Made by a program: the position numbers and the translations under genes
Source of the DNA: Croceibacterium salegens
Lineage (GTDB): Bacteria > Pseudomonadota > Alphaproteobacteria > Sphingomonadales > Sphingomonadaceae
Assembly: GCF_009827435.1 (NCBI RefSeq)
Contig: NZ_WTYM01000058.1
Span: forward strand, 203,779 to 267,778
DNA: 64,000 nt
Direction: 5' to 3'
Part shown: positions 1-12,682 of the stretch, piece by piece
Layout: each line of letters starts with the position of its first letter
How positions within the stretch are numbered: position 1 is the stretch's first letter
The notes under the pieces: model-generated
What the model was told of the DNA's origin: nothing
The model's input: only the letters and a program-made list of their open reading frames with translations
The model's database searches: none

Positions 1-250
1 CGGGTTGCCGCCCGATACGCCGGTCGCGCTCGTCGAAAACGCCAGCCTCGAAGACGAGCGGCAGTTCCACACCCGCCTCGACCTCCTGCCGATCGCGGCA
101 AGGTCCGCACTGGGCGAAGGGCCGGCCCTGCTCCTTATCGGCCAGGCGATGCGCCGGGATAATTCCGGGGATGCCGCCCGCGGAGCGGTTACCGAAAACG
201 ACATCCCGGCTTGTGCTGGCGAGCCCCAAGGCTATCAGTTTCGGAGATAA
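1..250 (+). CDS. cobA: Uroporphyrinogen-III C-methyltransferase, C-terminal part (partial)
   Basis: Only the last ~82 codons are present; the gene runs off the left edge in frame from base 2. The visible protein has the C-terminal SUMT pattern: a PDTPVALVENAS strand followed near the end by GEGPALLLIGQA. These are the last conserved blocks of the SAM-dependent enzymes that convert uroporphyrinogen III to precorrin-2, the branch point to siroheme and cobalamin. The tail after the last conserved block is about 33 residues and polar. Whether the full protein is a stand-alone CobA or the C-terminal domain of a CysG fusion cannot be decided from this fragment. The family call is fairly safe; the symbol is less so. 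Confidence 0.7.
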   Translation, partial: GLPPDTPVALVENASLEDERQFHTRLDLLPIAARSALGEGPALLLIGQAMRRDNSGDAARGAVTENDIPACAGEPQGYQFRR

Positions 251-316
251 ATCGCGGGGTCGGGTACTGGTCCTGCTCGTCGCGCCCGATGGCGCAAATG
301 GGGATGAGGACCTGAT

Positions 317-1234
317 ATGCCGCAGGCAGCGCGCCTTGCCGGAATCGAGCTGGGCGGCACCAAGGCCATCGCGGTCCTCTCCGACGGCGAGCAGATCATC
401 TCCAGCCACACAGTCCCTACTGGCGCGCCGGGCGAGACACTCGGCGCGCTGAACGAACACCTCCGCCGCTGGCACGACCAGCAGCCTCTCGCCGGCATCG
501 GGATCGCCAGTTTTGGCCCGGTGGCGCTCGCCCCGGCCCATGCGGACTTCGGGCACATCCTCGATACCACCAAGCCCGGATGGCGCGGGGCGGGCGTCGT
601 GCCGCTGCTGATGCAGGGCATCGATTGCCCGTTCCGCATCGACACCGACGTCAACGCCGCGGCGCTGGCGGAGTACCGGCGAGGCGCCGCGCAGGGCTGC
701 GACAGCGTCTGCTACATCACCATCGGCACGGGCATCGGCGGCGGCCTGCTCGTCGGCGGCCAGCCGGTCCACGGGGCATTGCACCCCGAGCTCGGCCACC
801 TCAAGTTGCGCCGCGTTGAGGGCGACACCTTTGCCGGGGCCTGCAGCTTCCACGGCGACTGCATCGAGGGACTGGCAAGCGGTCCCGCCCTTGCCGCGCG
901 CTTCGGCATGCCGGGTGAGGCCATTCCGGGCGACCATCCGGGCTGGGCCAATGTCGCCGCCGATCTCGGGCAGCTGGCGGCGGCGGTCCTCGTGGCGATT
1001 TCGGCCGACAAGATCGTGTTCGGCGGCAGCGTCTCGCTGCAGCGGCCGTACCTGCTTCCGCTGGTCCGGGAGGAAGCCGTTCGAAGCGTCGGCGGGTACC
1101 TCCCGCACGTCAACGCTGAGACCATCCGCGACCTGATCGTCTTTGCCGCGCTCGGCAATCAGGCCGGGCCGATGGGGGCCATCGAGCTGGCTCTCATGGC
1201 GAGCCTATCCGGCGACCCGGCCCAAGAAGGCTGA
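317..1234 (+). CDS. ROK-family fructokinase
   Basis: A 305-residue sugar kinase that probably phosphorylates fructose to fructose 6-phosphate with ATP in the cytoplasm. The N-terminal phosphate-binding motif GIELGGTK is at residues 9-16. The catalytic Asp lies in the TDVNAAA segment near residue 111. The ROK zinc site is complete as H161, C176, H179 and C182 in a CSFHGDCIEGLASGP context, which is typical of the fructokinase branch rather than the glucokinase branch. The ATG at 317 is preceded by a GAGGA-like ribosome site. The 3' end overlaps the convergent alpha-glucosidase gene by 30 bp. Its position next to a GH13 hydrolase and the glycogen operon suggests it feeds sugar into hexose-phosphate pools. 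Substrate specificity is inferred from family only. Confidence 0.85.
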   Translation: MPQAARLAGIELGGTKAIAVLSDGEQIISSHTVPTGAPGETLGALNEHLRRWHDQQPLAGIGIASFGPVALAPAHADFGHILDTTKPGWRGAGVVPLLMQGIDCPFRIDTDVNAAALAEYRRGAAQGCDSVCYITIGTGIGGGLLVGGQPVHGALHPELGHLKLRRVEGDTFAGACSFHGDCIEGLASGPALAARFGMPGEAIPGDHPGWANVAADLGQLAAAVLVAISADKIVFGGSVSLQRPYLLPLVREEAVRSVGGYLPHVNAETIRDLIVFAALGNQAGPMGAIELALMASLSGDPAQEG

Positions 1235-2812
1235 ATATCCGGGTAGAGAGGTGGTCGTCGCGCCGCCGACCGCCGCGAGCTGCGCGGTTCCGGCAGGAGC
1301 GCTGAAGGCAGCATCCTCGCGGCCGAGGTTGAACGCGCAGATCACCGTCGAACCACCGTAGGTGCGGATGAAGGACAGCACCTGTCCCTTTGCCTCGGCC
1401 AGCTCAAAATCGCCGAGGCGCAGTTCGGGCGACTGGCGTCGCACGGCGAGCAGGTGTCGGGTCTGTTCGAGCATCGATCCTGCATCGCCCTGCTGGAGGC
1501 CCACGGATCGGTGCAGGTTGGCGGCCCCGAACGGCAGCCACGGCGTGCCGGTGGTGAAGCCCCCGAGCAACGTATCCTCCCACGGGAAGGGAGTGCGCAC
1601 ACCGTCGCGGCTCAGTGTCATCGGCCAGTTGGCGATCGCCTCGGGGTCCTGCAGCAGTTCGAAGGGAATCTCGTCCTGTTCGAGACCCAGTTCCTCGCCC
1701 TGGTAGATGATCGGGTTGCCGCGCAGGCACAGCAGCAGCGCCATCTTGACCGGGGCGAAGCGGTCCATGTCCTCGGGCGCGGGCCAACGCGATACGGCGC
1801 GCGGCGCGTCGTGGTTCTCGAAGGCCCAGCTCGGCCAGCCTTCGCCGGGTTCGCCGGGCCATTCGGCCATGGCATCTGCCACCAGCTTCGGCGTGAGTTC
1901 GGGCGAGTAGAGGAAGTCGAAGCCGTAGGCGCTGTTGAGCCGGTGTTCGCCCGCAGTGTAGGCCTTCATTTCCGCCAGCGAATTGTCGCCGCCGATCTCG
2001 GCCATGGTGAACACCGCATCGTAGCTGTCGGCCACCCTGCGGATTCTTTCGACGAAGCCGAGCATTTCCGGCTGCGACTGGCTGTGGAGCCTGACCTGGA
2101 AATCGAACGGTCGCGTGCGACGCTTGCCGGGTTTGGCCGGGGCGGGCGGATTGTTGCGCAACTGCCGGTCGACCATCGCGTGGTTGAGGGCATCGAGCCG
2201 GAAGCCGTCGACCCCGCGATCGAACCAGAACCTCGCGACGTCGCACAGGACGTCCTGCACCGCCTCGCAATGCAGGTTGAGCTGCGGCTGCTCCTTGAGG
2301 AAGGTGTGCAGGTAGTACTGCCCGCGCCGCGCGTCCCAGGTCCATGCCGGGCCGCCGAACACCGACTGCCAGTTGTTGGGCGGGGTGCCGTCCTTCTTCG
2401 GATCGGCCCAGACATACCAGTCGGCCTTGTCGCTGTCGGTCGCGGCGCGGCTTTCGGCGAACCACGGATGCAGGTCGGAGCTGTGGGCATAGACCTGGTC
2501 GATCAGCACCTTGAGGCCGAACTCGTGAGCTCGGGCGACCAGCGCATCGAAGTCCGCCAGCGTGCCGAACACCGGGTCGACGCCGCAAAAGTCGGAAATG
2601 TCGTAACCGAAATCGCGCATCGGCGAGGGGAAGAACGGCGAAATCCAGATCGCGTCCGCCCCGAGGTCGGCGATGTGCGGCAGGCGGCGGGTAATGCCGG
2701 GCAGGTCGCCGATCCCGTCGCCGTCGCTGTCCTGGAAACTGCGCGGATAGATCTGGTAGATCGCTGCCCCGCGCCACCATGGCGAAAGTGCAGCGGCATC
2801 GGCGGAAGCCAT
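1205..2812 (-). CDS. Alpha-glucosidase, GH13 family
   Basis: A 535-residue GH13 hydrolase releasing glucose from short alpha-glucosides. The N-terminus WWRGAAIYQIYPRSF is the classic start of oligo-1,6-/alpha-glucosidases. The nucleophile Asp is in DGFRLD (D207), the acid/base Glu in FTMAEIGGD and the third carboxylate in FENHDAP. No signal peptide is seen, so the enzyme is cytoplasmic and acts on imported maltose-type sugars. The frame stays open far upstream, but the start at 2812 places the conserved WWR block about 11 residues in, as in relatives. It is divergent from glgP across a 262-bp spacer and convergent with the fructokinase. Its likely role is to feed glucose next to glycogen metabolism; the exact linkage preference is not visible. 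Confidence 0.9.
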   Translation of the reverse strand: MASADAAALSPWWRGAAIYQIYPRSFQDSDGDGIGDLPGITRRLPHIADLGADAIWISPFFPSPMRDFGYDISDFCGVDPVFGTLADFDALVARAHEFGLKVLIDQVYAHSSDLHPWFAESRAATDSDKADWYVWADPKKDGTPPNNWQSVFGGPAWTWDARRGQYYLHTFLKEQPQLNLHCEAVQDVLCDVARFWFDRGVDGFRLDALNHAMVDRQLRNNPPAPAKPGKRRTRPFDFQVRLHSQSQPEMLGFVERIRRVADSYDAVFTMAEIGGDNSLAEMKAYTAGEHRLNSAYGFDFLYSPELTPKLVADAMAEWPGEPGEGWPSWAFENHDAPRAVSRWPAPEDMDRFAPVKMALLLCLRGNPIIYQGEELGLEQDEIPFELLQDPEAIANWPMTLSRDGVRTPFPWEDTLLGGFTTGTPWLPFGAANLHRSVGLQQGDAGSMLEQTRHLLAVRRQSPELRLGDFELAEAKGQVLSFIRTYGGSTVICAFNLGREDAAFSAPAGTAQLAAVGGATTTSLPGYSAFLGRVAG

Positions 2813-2872
2813 GGCCCATCCTCGAAACTTGCGCGGCCACGATAACAGCAATCGCGGATAGCGGAAGCGTAT

Positions 2873-2893
2873 TGCTGCATCGCAGCATTTTTT
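2873..2893 (+). terminator. Small hairpin plus T6 tract in the alpha-glucosidase/glgP spacer
   Basis: A 6-bp perfect stem (TGCTGC/GCAGCA) with a 3-base loop is followed directly by six T residues, about 180 bp upstream of glgP. It has the shape of a weak intrinsic terminator or attenuator on the plus strand. It lies only 60 bp upstream of the divergent alpha-glucosidase start, so it could equally be part of that promoter. No function is shown. Confidence 0.3.
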
Positions 2894-3074
2894 CTCTCCG
2901 GGGCGTCCGCGGCGCTTGTCGTTTGCTGGCGGCGCGCTTACCAATCGGGAGTTGCGCCGGCGGCCGGCGCGGCGGCGGCTACGGATATCCGAAGCCAGCA
3001 ACAGGCCGTTGTTCACGGGAGAGGACCGCAACCGGCGCGGCATCATGCGCGTGCGGTCTTTAGGAGCGTGGCCC

Positions 3075-5485
<2,411 letters not shown>

Positions 5486-5489
<4 letters not shown>

Positions 5490-7651
5490 GGCCACCCAAG
5501 TCGGCAATCGAAGCTCTGCTGGCTGGCACTCACGCCGATCCGTTTTCATTATTGGGGACGCACGCGGGTCCCGAGGGTACGTTCGCACGTGCCATGCTTC
5601 CGGGTGCGGAGGAAGCGACGGCTTACAGCCTGAAAGGCGGCGCACTTGGCAAGCTCGAGAGGGTGGACTCGCGCGGACTGTTCGAAGGGCCGATCAAGGG
5701 CAATCCGCGGCCGGTCAAGTATCGCTGCAAGGCCGGCAAGCACTCCTGGTGGTCGACCGATGCCTACAGCTTCGGTCCGGTGCTTGGCCCGGTCGACGAC
5801 CTGCTGATCGCGCAAGGCACGCATTTCCGCCTGTTCGACAAGATGGGCGCGCACCTGATCGAGCACGAGGGTGCCGACGGCGTGCATTTCGCGGTCTGGG
5901 CGCCCAATGCGCAGGCCGTCAGCGTGGTCGGCGATTTCAACGACTGGGATCCGGCACGCCATCAGATGCGCCGCCGCACCGACATCGGCGTGTGGGAGAT
6001 CTTCATCCCCGGCATCGGAGAATGGCGCGCCTACAAATACCGGATCATCGGTCCCGACGGCAAAGCCGTGCCGCTCAAGGCCGACCCCTTTGCCTTTGCC
6101 AGCGAATTGAGGCCCAAGACCGCCTCGCTAACCGCGCGCCCGGCAAAGACCGACTGGGGCGACGAGGCGCACCGGGCGCATTGGGCCAGTGTCGATCCGC
6201 GCCGTGAGGCAATCTCGATCTACGAAGTGCATCCCGGATCGTGGCAGAGGAACGAGCATGGCTGGTTCCTCACCTGGGACGAACTGGCCGAGCGGCTCGT
6301 CCCGCATGTCGTCGAGATGGGCTTCACCCACATCGAATTCCTGCCGGTGTCGGAGCACCCTTACGATCCGAGCTGGGGCTACCAGACCACCGGCCTCTAC
6401 GCCCCGAGTTCGCGCTTCGGTGGACCCGACGGCTTCGCCCGCTTCGTCGATGGGGCGCACCGGGCGGGCATCTCGGTGCTGATCGACTGGGTCCCGGCGC
6501 ATTTCCCGACCGACGAGCACGGCCTCGCCCGTTTCGACGGCACCGCGCTTTACGAGCACGAGGACCCCAAGCTCGGCTTCCACCCCGACTGGAACACCGC
6601 GATCTACAACTTCGGCCGACGCGAGGTCGCCGCTTTCCTCGTCAACAATGCGCTGTTCTGGGCCGAGCGCTACCACATCGACGGGCTGCGCGTGGATGCC
6701 GTCGCCTCGATGCTCTACCGCGACTATTCGCGCGAAGCCGGCGAATGGGTGCCCAACGAGCACGGCGGGCGTGAGAACTGGGAGGCGGTCGAGTTCCTGC
6801 GCGCGACCAATCGCGCCGTCTATGGCCAGCACCCGGGCTGCCTGACGATGGCCGAGGAGAGCACCGCCTGGCCGGGCGTGACCCTGCCGGTCTACGACGA
6901 TGGCCCGCGCACCTCGCTCGGCTTCGGCTTCAAGTGGAACATGGGCTTCATGCACGATACGCTGAAGTACATGGCGCGCGACCCGGTGCACCGGAAGTTC
7001 CACCACGACGACATCACCTTCGGCCTGATGTACGCGTTCAGCGAAAACTTCGTCCTCCCGCTGAGCCACGACGAGGTGGTCCACGGCAAGGGCAGCCTGC
7101 TCGGCAAGATGAGCGGCGACGACTGGCAGAAGTTCGCCAACCTGCGCGCGTACTATGGGCTGATGTGGGGCTATCCCGGCAAGAAGCTGCTGTTCATGGG
7201 GCAGGAGTTCGCCCAGCGCCGCGAATGGGCCGAGGACCGGGCGCTCGACTGGGAGCTGTGCGATGCGCCCGCGCACGACGGAGTGCGCAAGCTCGTGCGC
7301 GACCTCAACCACCTCTACCGCGCCAAACCCGCGCTGCACGCCCGCGATTGCGAGGGCGAGGGCTTCGAGTGGCTGGTGGCGGACGATGCGCAGGCGTCGG
7401 TCTTCGCCTGGCTGCGCAAATGCCCGGGACAGCCGCCGGTCGCTGTGGTCTGCAACATGACCCCGATGACGCACGGCTGCTATGCATTGCGCCTGCCGCT
7501 CGACGGATACTGGGCCGAGGTGATTAACACCGATGCGCTGGCCTACGGCGGTAGCGGACAGGGTAACCTCGGCCATATCGAGGTAAGGGATGGGGTTGCA
7601 TTCGCCATTTTGCCGCCGCTGGCGACGGTCATGTTCGAGTTCACTGGATAG
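5486..7651 (+). CDS. glgB: 1,4-alpha-glucan branching enzyme
   Basis: A 721-residue GH13/CBM48 enzyme that cuts alpha-1,4 chains and re-attaches them by alpha-1,6 links. The order is an N-terminal glgB-specific beta-sandwich, a CBM48 module ([18 protein letters not shown]) and the GH13 barrel. The nucleophile Asp is in [11 protein letters not shown] (D404), the acid/base Glu in MAEEST (E457) and the third carboxylate in [12 protein letters not shown]. Translation starts at a GTG inside the TGA of glgP, implying coupling. It is the second gene of the glg operon. No irregularity is seen. Confidence 0.97.
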
Positions 7652-7668
7652 GTTGCAGGAAACGGCCG

Positions 7669-8928
7669 ATGAGAGACTCCTATTCACAGCCCCTGGCCCG
7701 CGACGCTATGGCCTATGTCCTTGCCGGGGGGCGCGGCAGCCGCCTCAAGGAACTGACCGACAACCGCGCCAAGCCGGCGGTCTATTTCGGCGGCGTCTCG
7801 CGCATCGTCGACTTCGCGCTGTCGAACGCGATCAACTCGGGCATTCGGCGCATCGGTGTCGCCACGCAGTACAAGGCGCATTCGCTTATCCGCCACATGC
7901 AGCGGGCGTGGAATTTCATGCGCCCCGAACGCAACGAAAGCTTCGATATCCTGCCCGCGAGCCAGCGCGTTTCGGAGACGCAGTGGTACGAGGGCACTGC
8001 CGACGCCGTGTACCAGAACATCGACATCATCGCCGTGCACGCACCGAAGTACATGGTCATCCTTGCCGGGGACCACGTCTACAAGATGGATTACGAGCTG
8101 ATGCTGCGCCAGCACGTCGCAAGCGGTGCGGACGTCACCGTCGGCTGCCTCGTGGTGCCGCGGGAGGAGGCCTCGGGCTTCGGGGTCATGCACGTCGACG
8201 AGCAGGACCGAATTACCGCCTTCGTCGAGAAGCCCGCCGACCCGCCGGGCATCCCCGGCGATCCGGACATGGCGCTCGCCAGCATGGGTATCTACGTGTT
8301 CGAGACGGCGTTCCTGTTCGAGCAGCTCAGGCGCGATGCCGCCGATCCCAATTCGCGGCGCGATTTCGGCGGCGACATAGTCCCCTACATCGTCAAGCAC
8401 GGGAAGGCGCAGGCGCACCGCTTCACCCAGTCCTGCGTGCGCGCGGCGGAGGAAATCGAGGAATACTGGCGCGACGTCGGCACGGTCGATGCCTACTTCG
8501 AGGCCAATCTCGACCTCACCGACGTGGTCCCCAAGCTCAACCTCTACGACCGCGACTGGCCGATCTGGACCGACCAGATCGTCGCCGCCCCGGCCAAGTT
8601 CGTGCATGACGAACATGGCCGACGCGGCATGGCGATCTCCTCGCTGATTTCGCAGGATTGCATCGTCTCGGGCTCGGTGGCGAAGAGCAGCCTGCTGTTC
8701 ACCGGGGTCAAGATGGGCAGCTTCTCGAGCGTCGAGCGGGCGGTGATCCTGCCTTATTGCAACATCGGCCGTTCGGCGCGGCTGAAGAACGTGATCCTAG
8801 ATTCCGGTGTGCGCATCCCCGAAGGCATGGTGGTCGGCGAGGATCCGGTGCTCGACGCCAAGCGTTTCCGCCGCACCGAGAAGGGTATCTGCCTGATAAC
8901 CAAGGACATGATCGCCAAGCTGGGATGA
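7669..8928 (+). CDS. glgC: Glucose-1-phosphate adenylyltransferase
   Basis: A 419-residue ADP-glucose pyrophosphorylase making ADP-glucose from glucose 1-phosphate and ATP, the committed step of bacterial glycogen synthesis. The N-terminal nucleotide-binding signature [15 protein letters not shown] is present, followed by [14 protein letters not shown], the [11 protein letters not shown] block and the catalytic-loop [11 protein letters not shown]. The C-terminal part is a left-handed beta-helix domain ending in the [10 protein letters not shown] pattern seen in relatives. The stop overlaps the ATG of glgA by four bases. Enzymes of this family are usually allosteric to fructose 6-phosphate or 1,6-bisphosphate; the effector is not readable here. 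Confidence 0.97.
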   Translation: MRDSYSQPLARDAMAYVLAGGRGSRLKELTDNRAKPAVYFGGVSRIVDFALSNAINSGIRRIGVATQYKAHSLIRHMQRAWNFMRPERNESFDILPASQRVSETQWYEGTADAVYQNIDIIAVHAPKYMVILAGDHVYKMDYELMLRQHVASGADVTVGCLVVPREEASGFGVMHVDEQDRITAFVEKPADPPGIPGDPDMALASMGIYVFETAFLFEQLRRDAADPNSRRDFGGDIVPYIVKHGKAQAHRFTQSCVRAAEEIEEYWRDVGTVDAYFEANLDLTDVVPKLNLYDRDWPIWTDQIVAAPAKFVHDEHGRRGMAISSLISQDCIVSGSVAKSSLLFTGVKMGSFSSVERAVILPYCNIGRSARLKNVILDSGVRIPEGMVVGEDPVLDAKRFRRTEKGICLITKDMIAKLG

Positions 8929-10370
8929 GCCTCAAGGTTCTCTCGGTCGCCTCCGAGGCGGTGCCGCTGGTCAAGACCGGCGGGCTGGCCGATGTTGTCG
9001 GGGCTCTGCCCGCGGCGCTGGCCGGGGAGGGAGTCGAGATGACGACCCTGATTCCAGGCTATCCGCAGGTGATTGAAGCGCTTGATAAGCCGCGAAGAGT
9101 GTCTGTTTTCGACTCCTTGCTCGGCGAACCGGCGCGTGTTCTGTCGGCAAAGTTCCACGACGGGCGCAAGCTGCTGGTGCTCGATGCCCCGGCCTACTTC
9201 GCCCGCTTCGGCGGGCCCTATGGCGATGCGGCGGGCGTCGACTACGGCGACAACTGGCGCCGCTTCGCTGCGCTCGGTCTGGCGGCGGCCCGGCTCGCCG
9301 GGGTCGACGGCAAGCAGCGCTTCGACCTTGTCCACGCGCACGACTGGCAGGCGGCGATGGCCTGCGTCTACCTGCGCTTCGGTGGCCGCCCGGTGCCGAG
9401 CGTGCTGACGATCCACAACATGGCCTTCCAGGGCTACTTCGGCGGCGAGGTCTTTGCGCGGCTCGGGCTGCCCGACGCGGCGTGGACGATGGACGGCGTC
9501 GAGTTCCACGGTGGCGTCGGCATGCTCAAGGGCGGGATGGTCTGCGCCGATGCGATCACCACGGTCAGCCCGACTTACGCGCGCGAAATACACACGGCCC
9601 GCTTCGGCATGGGGCTCGACGGCGTGGTCCGCGCCCGCACGCACCTCGTCGAGGGCATCCTCAACGGCATCGACAAGGCCGAATGGAACCCGGCCGCCGA
9701 CCCGCACCTCGCCGCGCCCTACAATGCCGGCCACCTCGGCAATCGCAAGGCCAACAAGCGCGCGGTCGAGAAGGCGTTCGACCTCGACAAGGACGACGGG
9801 CCGCTGTTCGTGGTGATCAGCCGCCTGACCTGGCAGAAGGGCATCGACGTCCTGCTCGAAGTCATCGACCATCTCGTCGGGCTCGGCGGACGGCTGGCGC
9901 TGCTCGGCTCGGGCGAACCGGGGCTCGAACAGGGGCTGACGGAAGCGGCGGAACGCCATCCGGGCCGCGTCGGCCTCAGGTTCGCCTACGACGAGCCGCT
10001 CTCGCACCTGATGCAGGGCGGCGGCGATGCGATCCTCGTCCCCTCGCGGTTCGAGCCGTGCGGGCTGACCCAGCTCTATGGCCTCGCCTACGGCTGCGTG
10101 CCCGTGGTCGCGCGGACCGGCGGCCTGGCCGATACGGTCATCGACGCCAACCCGGCGGCAGTCGCCGAGGGCGGGGCGACCGGGATCGTCTTCTCCGAGG
10201 CCACATACGACGAATTCTCGCTCGCCATCACCCGGGCGATCCGCCTCTACGGTGACAAGGCGGAATGGCGCCGGCTGCAGCGCAGCGGGATGCGCGCCGA
10301 TTTCGGCTGGGGGGCGAGCGCCCATGCCTATGCGGACCTCTACCGTCGGCTGCTGGGGCGCAACCGGTGA
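8925..10370 (+). CDS. glgA: Glycogen synthase (ADP-glucose dependent)
   Basis: A 481-residue GT5 glucosyltransferase elongating alpha-1,4-glucan from ADP-glucose. The N-terminal [13 protein letters not shown] motif (K17) binds ADP-glucose. The GT-B C-terminal domain shows [25 protein letters not shown] and a final [10 protein letters not shown]. The frame is open upstream into glgC, but the ATG at 8925 inside the glgC TGA gives the standard N-terminus. The stop overlaps the GTG start proposed for glgX. It is the fourth gene of the glycogen operon. Confidence 0.97.
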   Translation: MSLKVLSVASEAVPLVKTGGLADVVGALPAALAGEGVEMTTLIPGYPQVIEALDKPRRVSVFDSLLGEPARVLSAKFHDGRKLLVLDAPAYFARFGGPYGDAAGVDYGDNWRRFAALGLAAARLAGVDGKQRFDLVHAHDWQAAMACVYLRFGGRPVPSVLTIHNMAFQGYFGGEVFARLGLPDAAWTMDGVEFHGGVGMLKGGMVCADAITTVSPTYAREIHTARFGMGLDGVVRARTHLVEGILNGIDKAEWNPAADPHLAAPYNAGHLGNRKANKRAVEKAFDLDKDDGPLFVVISRLTWQKGIDVLLEVIDHLVGLGGRLALLGSGEPGLEQGLTEAAERHPGRVGLRFAYDEPLSHLMQGGGDAILVPSRFEPCGLTQLYGLAYGCVPVVARTGGLADTVIDANPAAVAEGGATGIVFSEATYDEFSLAITRAIRLYGDKAEWRRLQRSGMRADFGWGASAHAYADLYRRLLGRNR

Positions 10371-12169
10371 CGATGCTGCCGGGCGTCCGGGTCACGCCCG
10401 ATGCGACGACCTTCGTCGTCCGCGCTCCCGCCGCGGCCGCGGTCACGCTGTGCCTGTCGAAGCGCCACGGCAAGCACGAGGCGCTTGTGGCGATGGAGCG
10501 GCATGGCGACAGCTGGGTGACCGTGGTTCCGCGCGACTGCACCGGCGAATGCTATGGCTACCGCGCCGACGGTGAATGGGCGCCCGATCGCGGATTGTGG
10601 TTCGACCCGGCGAAGTTCCTTGTCGATCCCTACGCCATCGAGCTCGACCGGTGCTTCGTGCAGGACTCCGCGCTCGGCGAGTTCGGGGCCGATACCGCGG
10701 ACCTCGTCCCGCGGGCCGTGGTCACCGGCCCGCTGCACGAAGCCATCGTCGATGCGCCGCTGCTGCCGCGCGGTGGGCTGGTCTACGAGCTCAACGTCCG
10801 GGGCTTCACCGAACTCCATCCCGATGTGCCCAAGGGGCAGCGCGGCACAGTCGCGGCGCTAGCGCATCCGGCGGTCATCGAGCATTTGAAGAAGCTGCAC
10901 GTCCACGCCGTAGAGCTCATGCCGGTCACCGCATGCATCGACGAACGCCATCTGCCGCCGCTCGGGCTGGCGAACAGCTGGGGTTACAACCCGGTCGCGA
11001 TGATGGCTCTCGATCCCGGTCTGTGCCCCGGCGGGGTGGCGGAACTGCGCGAGACGGTGACTTCGCTGCATGCCGCGGGGATCGGGGTGATCCTCGACCT
11101 CGTGCTCAATCACAGCGGGGAGAGCGACATCCACGGCGGCGTGCTGTCGCTGCGCGGCCTCGACGATACGAGCTACGCGAAGGAGCCGGATGGCCGAATG
11201 GTCAACGCCACCGGCACCGGCAACACGCTCGACTTCGCGCAGGCCCACGTGCGGCAGCTGGCGCTCGACACGCTGCGCCACTTCGTGCGCCACTGCGGCG
11301 TCGATGGCTTCCGCTTCGACCTCGCCCCGGTGCTGGCGCGCGGTCCGGCCTTCGATCGTCACGCGCCCATCTTCGCCGAGATCGCCGCCGATCCGCTGCT
11401 CGCCGACCGGGTTCTCATCGCCGAACCGTGGGACATCGGCCCGGGCGGCTACCGGCTCGGCATGTTCCCGCCGAACTGGCTCGAATGGAACGATCGTTAC
11501 CGCGACGACGTGCGCCGCTTCTGGCGCGGAGATGCCGCCATCGGCGAGCTGGCGATGCGCGTCGCCGGCTCGTCCGACGTGTTCGGCGACGACTGCCGCA
11601 GCGTGAATTTCCTCGCCGCGCACGATGGCTTCACGCTAGCCGACGTCGTCGCCTACGAACACCGCCACAACCTCGCCAACGGCGAGGAGAACCGCGACGG
11701 ACACCACGAGAACTTCAGCTGGAACAACGGCGTGGAGGGGCCGAGCGGCGATCCGCACATCGCCGCGGCGCGCGCCAACGACCTGCGCGCCATGCTCGGC
11801 ACGCTGTTCGCCTCGACCGGGACAATCATGCTAACCGCGGGCGATGAATTCGGGCGCAGCCAGCAGGGCAACAACAACGCCTATTGCCAGCACATGCCGA
11901 TCGACTGGGAAGGCCGCGACCGCGAGCTGGAGGACCATGTCGCCCACCTCTCGGCCCGCCGTGCGGCACACCTCGACCTGTTCCATGCCTTTCCCGACGA
12001 CGGCCAATGGCGCGGCCCGGACGGCCGGGAACTGCGCGCGTGGGACTGGGAATCGACGGCAACGAGCGGCTTCTCGTTCCGGCTGGGCGAGTGGGAAGGC
12101 GGGGTCGCGATTTCGATCGACCGCCGCCTTCGCTCCGTCACCTGGCGCGCGCCAGGCGATCAGCTGTAA
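10367..12169 (+). CDS. glgX: Glycogen debranching enzyme
   Basis: About 600 residues of a GH13 isoamylase-type debranching enzyme that removes alpha-1,6 branches from phosphorylase limit dextrin. A short N-terminal CBM48-like domain (TFVVRAPAAAAVTLCL) precedes the barrel. The nucleophile is in DGFRFDLAPVLAR, the Glu in LIAEPWDIGPGGY and the third Asp in NFLAAHDGFTLADVV. The start is taken at the GTG overlapping the glgA stop, in keeping with the other junctions; an ATG two codons later is an equal alternative. It is somewhat shorter than E. coli GlgX. The last ten bases overlap the convergent DUF6644 gene. Confidence 0.93.
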   Translation: MTMLPGVRVTPDATTFVVRAPAAAAVTLCLSKRHGKHEALVAMERHGDSWVTVVPRDCTGECYGYRADGEWAPDRGLWFDPAKFLVDPYAIELDRCFVQDSALGEFGADTADLVPRAVVTGPLHEAIVDAPLLPRGGLVYELNVRGFTELHPDVPKGQRGTVAALAHPAVIEHLKKLHVHAVELMPVTACIDERHLPPLGLANSWGYNPVAMMALDPGLCPGGVAELRETVTSLHAAGIGVILDLVLNHSGESDIHGGVLSLRGLDDTSYAKEPDGRMVNATGTGNTLDFAQAHVRQLALDTLRHFVRHCGVDGFRFDLAPVLARGPAFDRHAPIFAEIAADPLLADRVLIAEPWDIGPGGYRLGMFPPNWLEWNDRYRDDVRRFWRGDAAIGELAMRVAGSSDVFGDDCRSVNFLAAHDGFTLADVVAYEHRHNLANGEENRDGHHENFSWNNGVEGPSGDPHIAAARANDLRAMLGTLFASTGTIMLTAGDEFGRSQQGNNNAYCQHMPIDWEGRDRELEDHVAHLSARRAAHLDLFHAFPDDGQWRGPDGRELRAWDWESTATSGFSFRLGEWEGGVAISIDRRLRSVTWRAPGDQL

Positions 12170-12669
12170 TAGACCCCCAGCGTGAAGCCGACGATGCGCC
12201 CGCACAGCGGGATGAGCATCCACAATACCAGCGAAACCACGCCCGAGACCTTGGCCGCCATGGGAATGGCATGGCCCGGCTGACCCCACTCGTCGACGCC
12301 CTGCGAGAGCACGCGGTGGAAGATCGCCATGTTGACGCCGGCGAGCGCCATCAGGCCCATCTTCCACAGGAAGAAGGGGTTGGCCATGTAGGTCGCCGCC
12401 TTGCTGACGAACAGCAGCGTGCCGGTCACCAGCGCCAGGACGAAGGCGCCCCACACCAGCGGCACGGTGTCGCGCTCCATCGCCACGACCGACTTGCCGC
12501 GCGAGGTCAGGCCAAGCAGCCTGAGGTCCATGGCGGCGATCACGCCGACGACGGTGACCAGCGCGATCACGTGGACGGTTTCGATAGTCGGGAACCACCA
12601 TTCGGATTCGGCGATGCCGAGGCCGAGCGAAGAGTTCTGGACGTTTTCCCAGATGGTCGGATTTGCCAT
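12160..12669 (-). CDS. DUF6644-type membrane protein, copy 1
   Basis: A 169-residue integral membrane protein with four likely transmembrane segments, in the ETVHVIALVTVVG, PLVWGAFVLALVTG, LMALAGVNM and VVSLVLWMLIPLCG regions. It is a diverged paralogue of the gene just upstream. Both share a P-x-(I/F)-(E/Q)-T-(V/L)-H block, an R-(L/I)-x-G-(L/F)-T block after the second helix, and an N-x-x-F-x-x-K-M block. The conserved His at the end of the first helix would suit a metal or heme ligand, but this is inference. A GGGGGAAT ribosome site precedes the ATG. The two genes are 13 bp apart and surely co-transcribed. No biochemical role is known to me; the family name comes from the motif pattern. Confidence 0.75.
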   Translation of the reverse strand: MANPTIWENVQNSSLGLGIAESEWWFPTIETVHVIALVTVVGVIAAMDLRLLGLTSRGKSVVAMERDTVPLVWGAFVLALVTGTLLFVSKAATYMANPFFLWKMGLMALAGVNMAIFHRVLSQGVDEWGQPGHAIPMAAKVSGVVSLVLWMLIPLCGRIVGFTLGVYYS

Positions 12670-12682
12670 TTTCGTATTCCCC

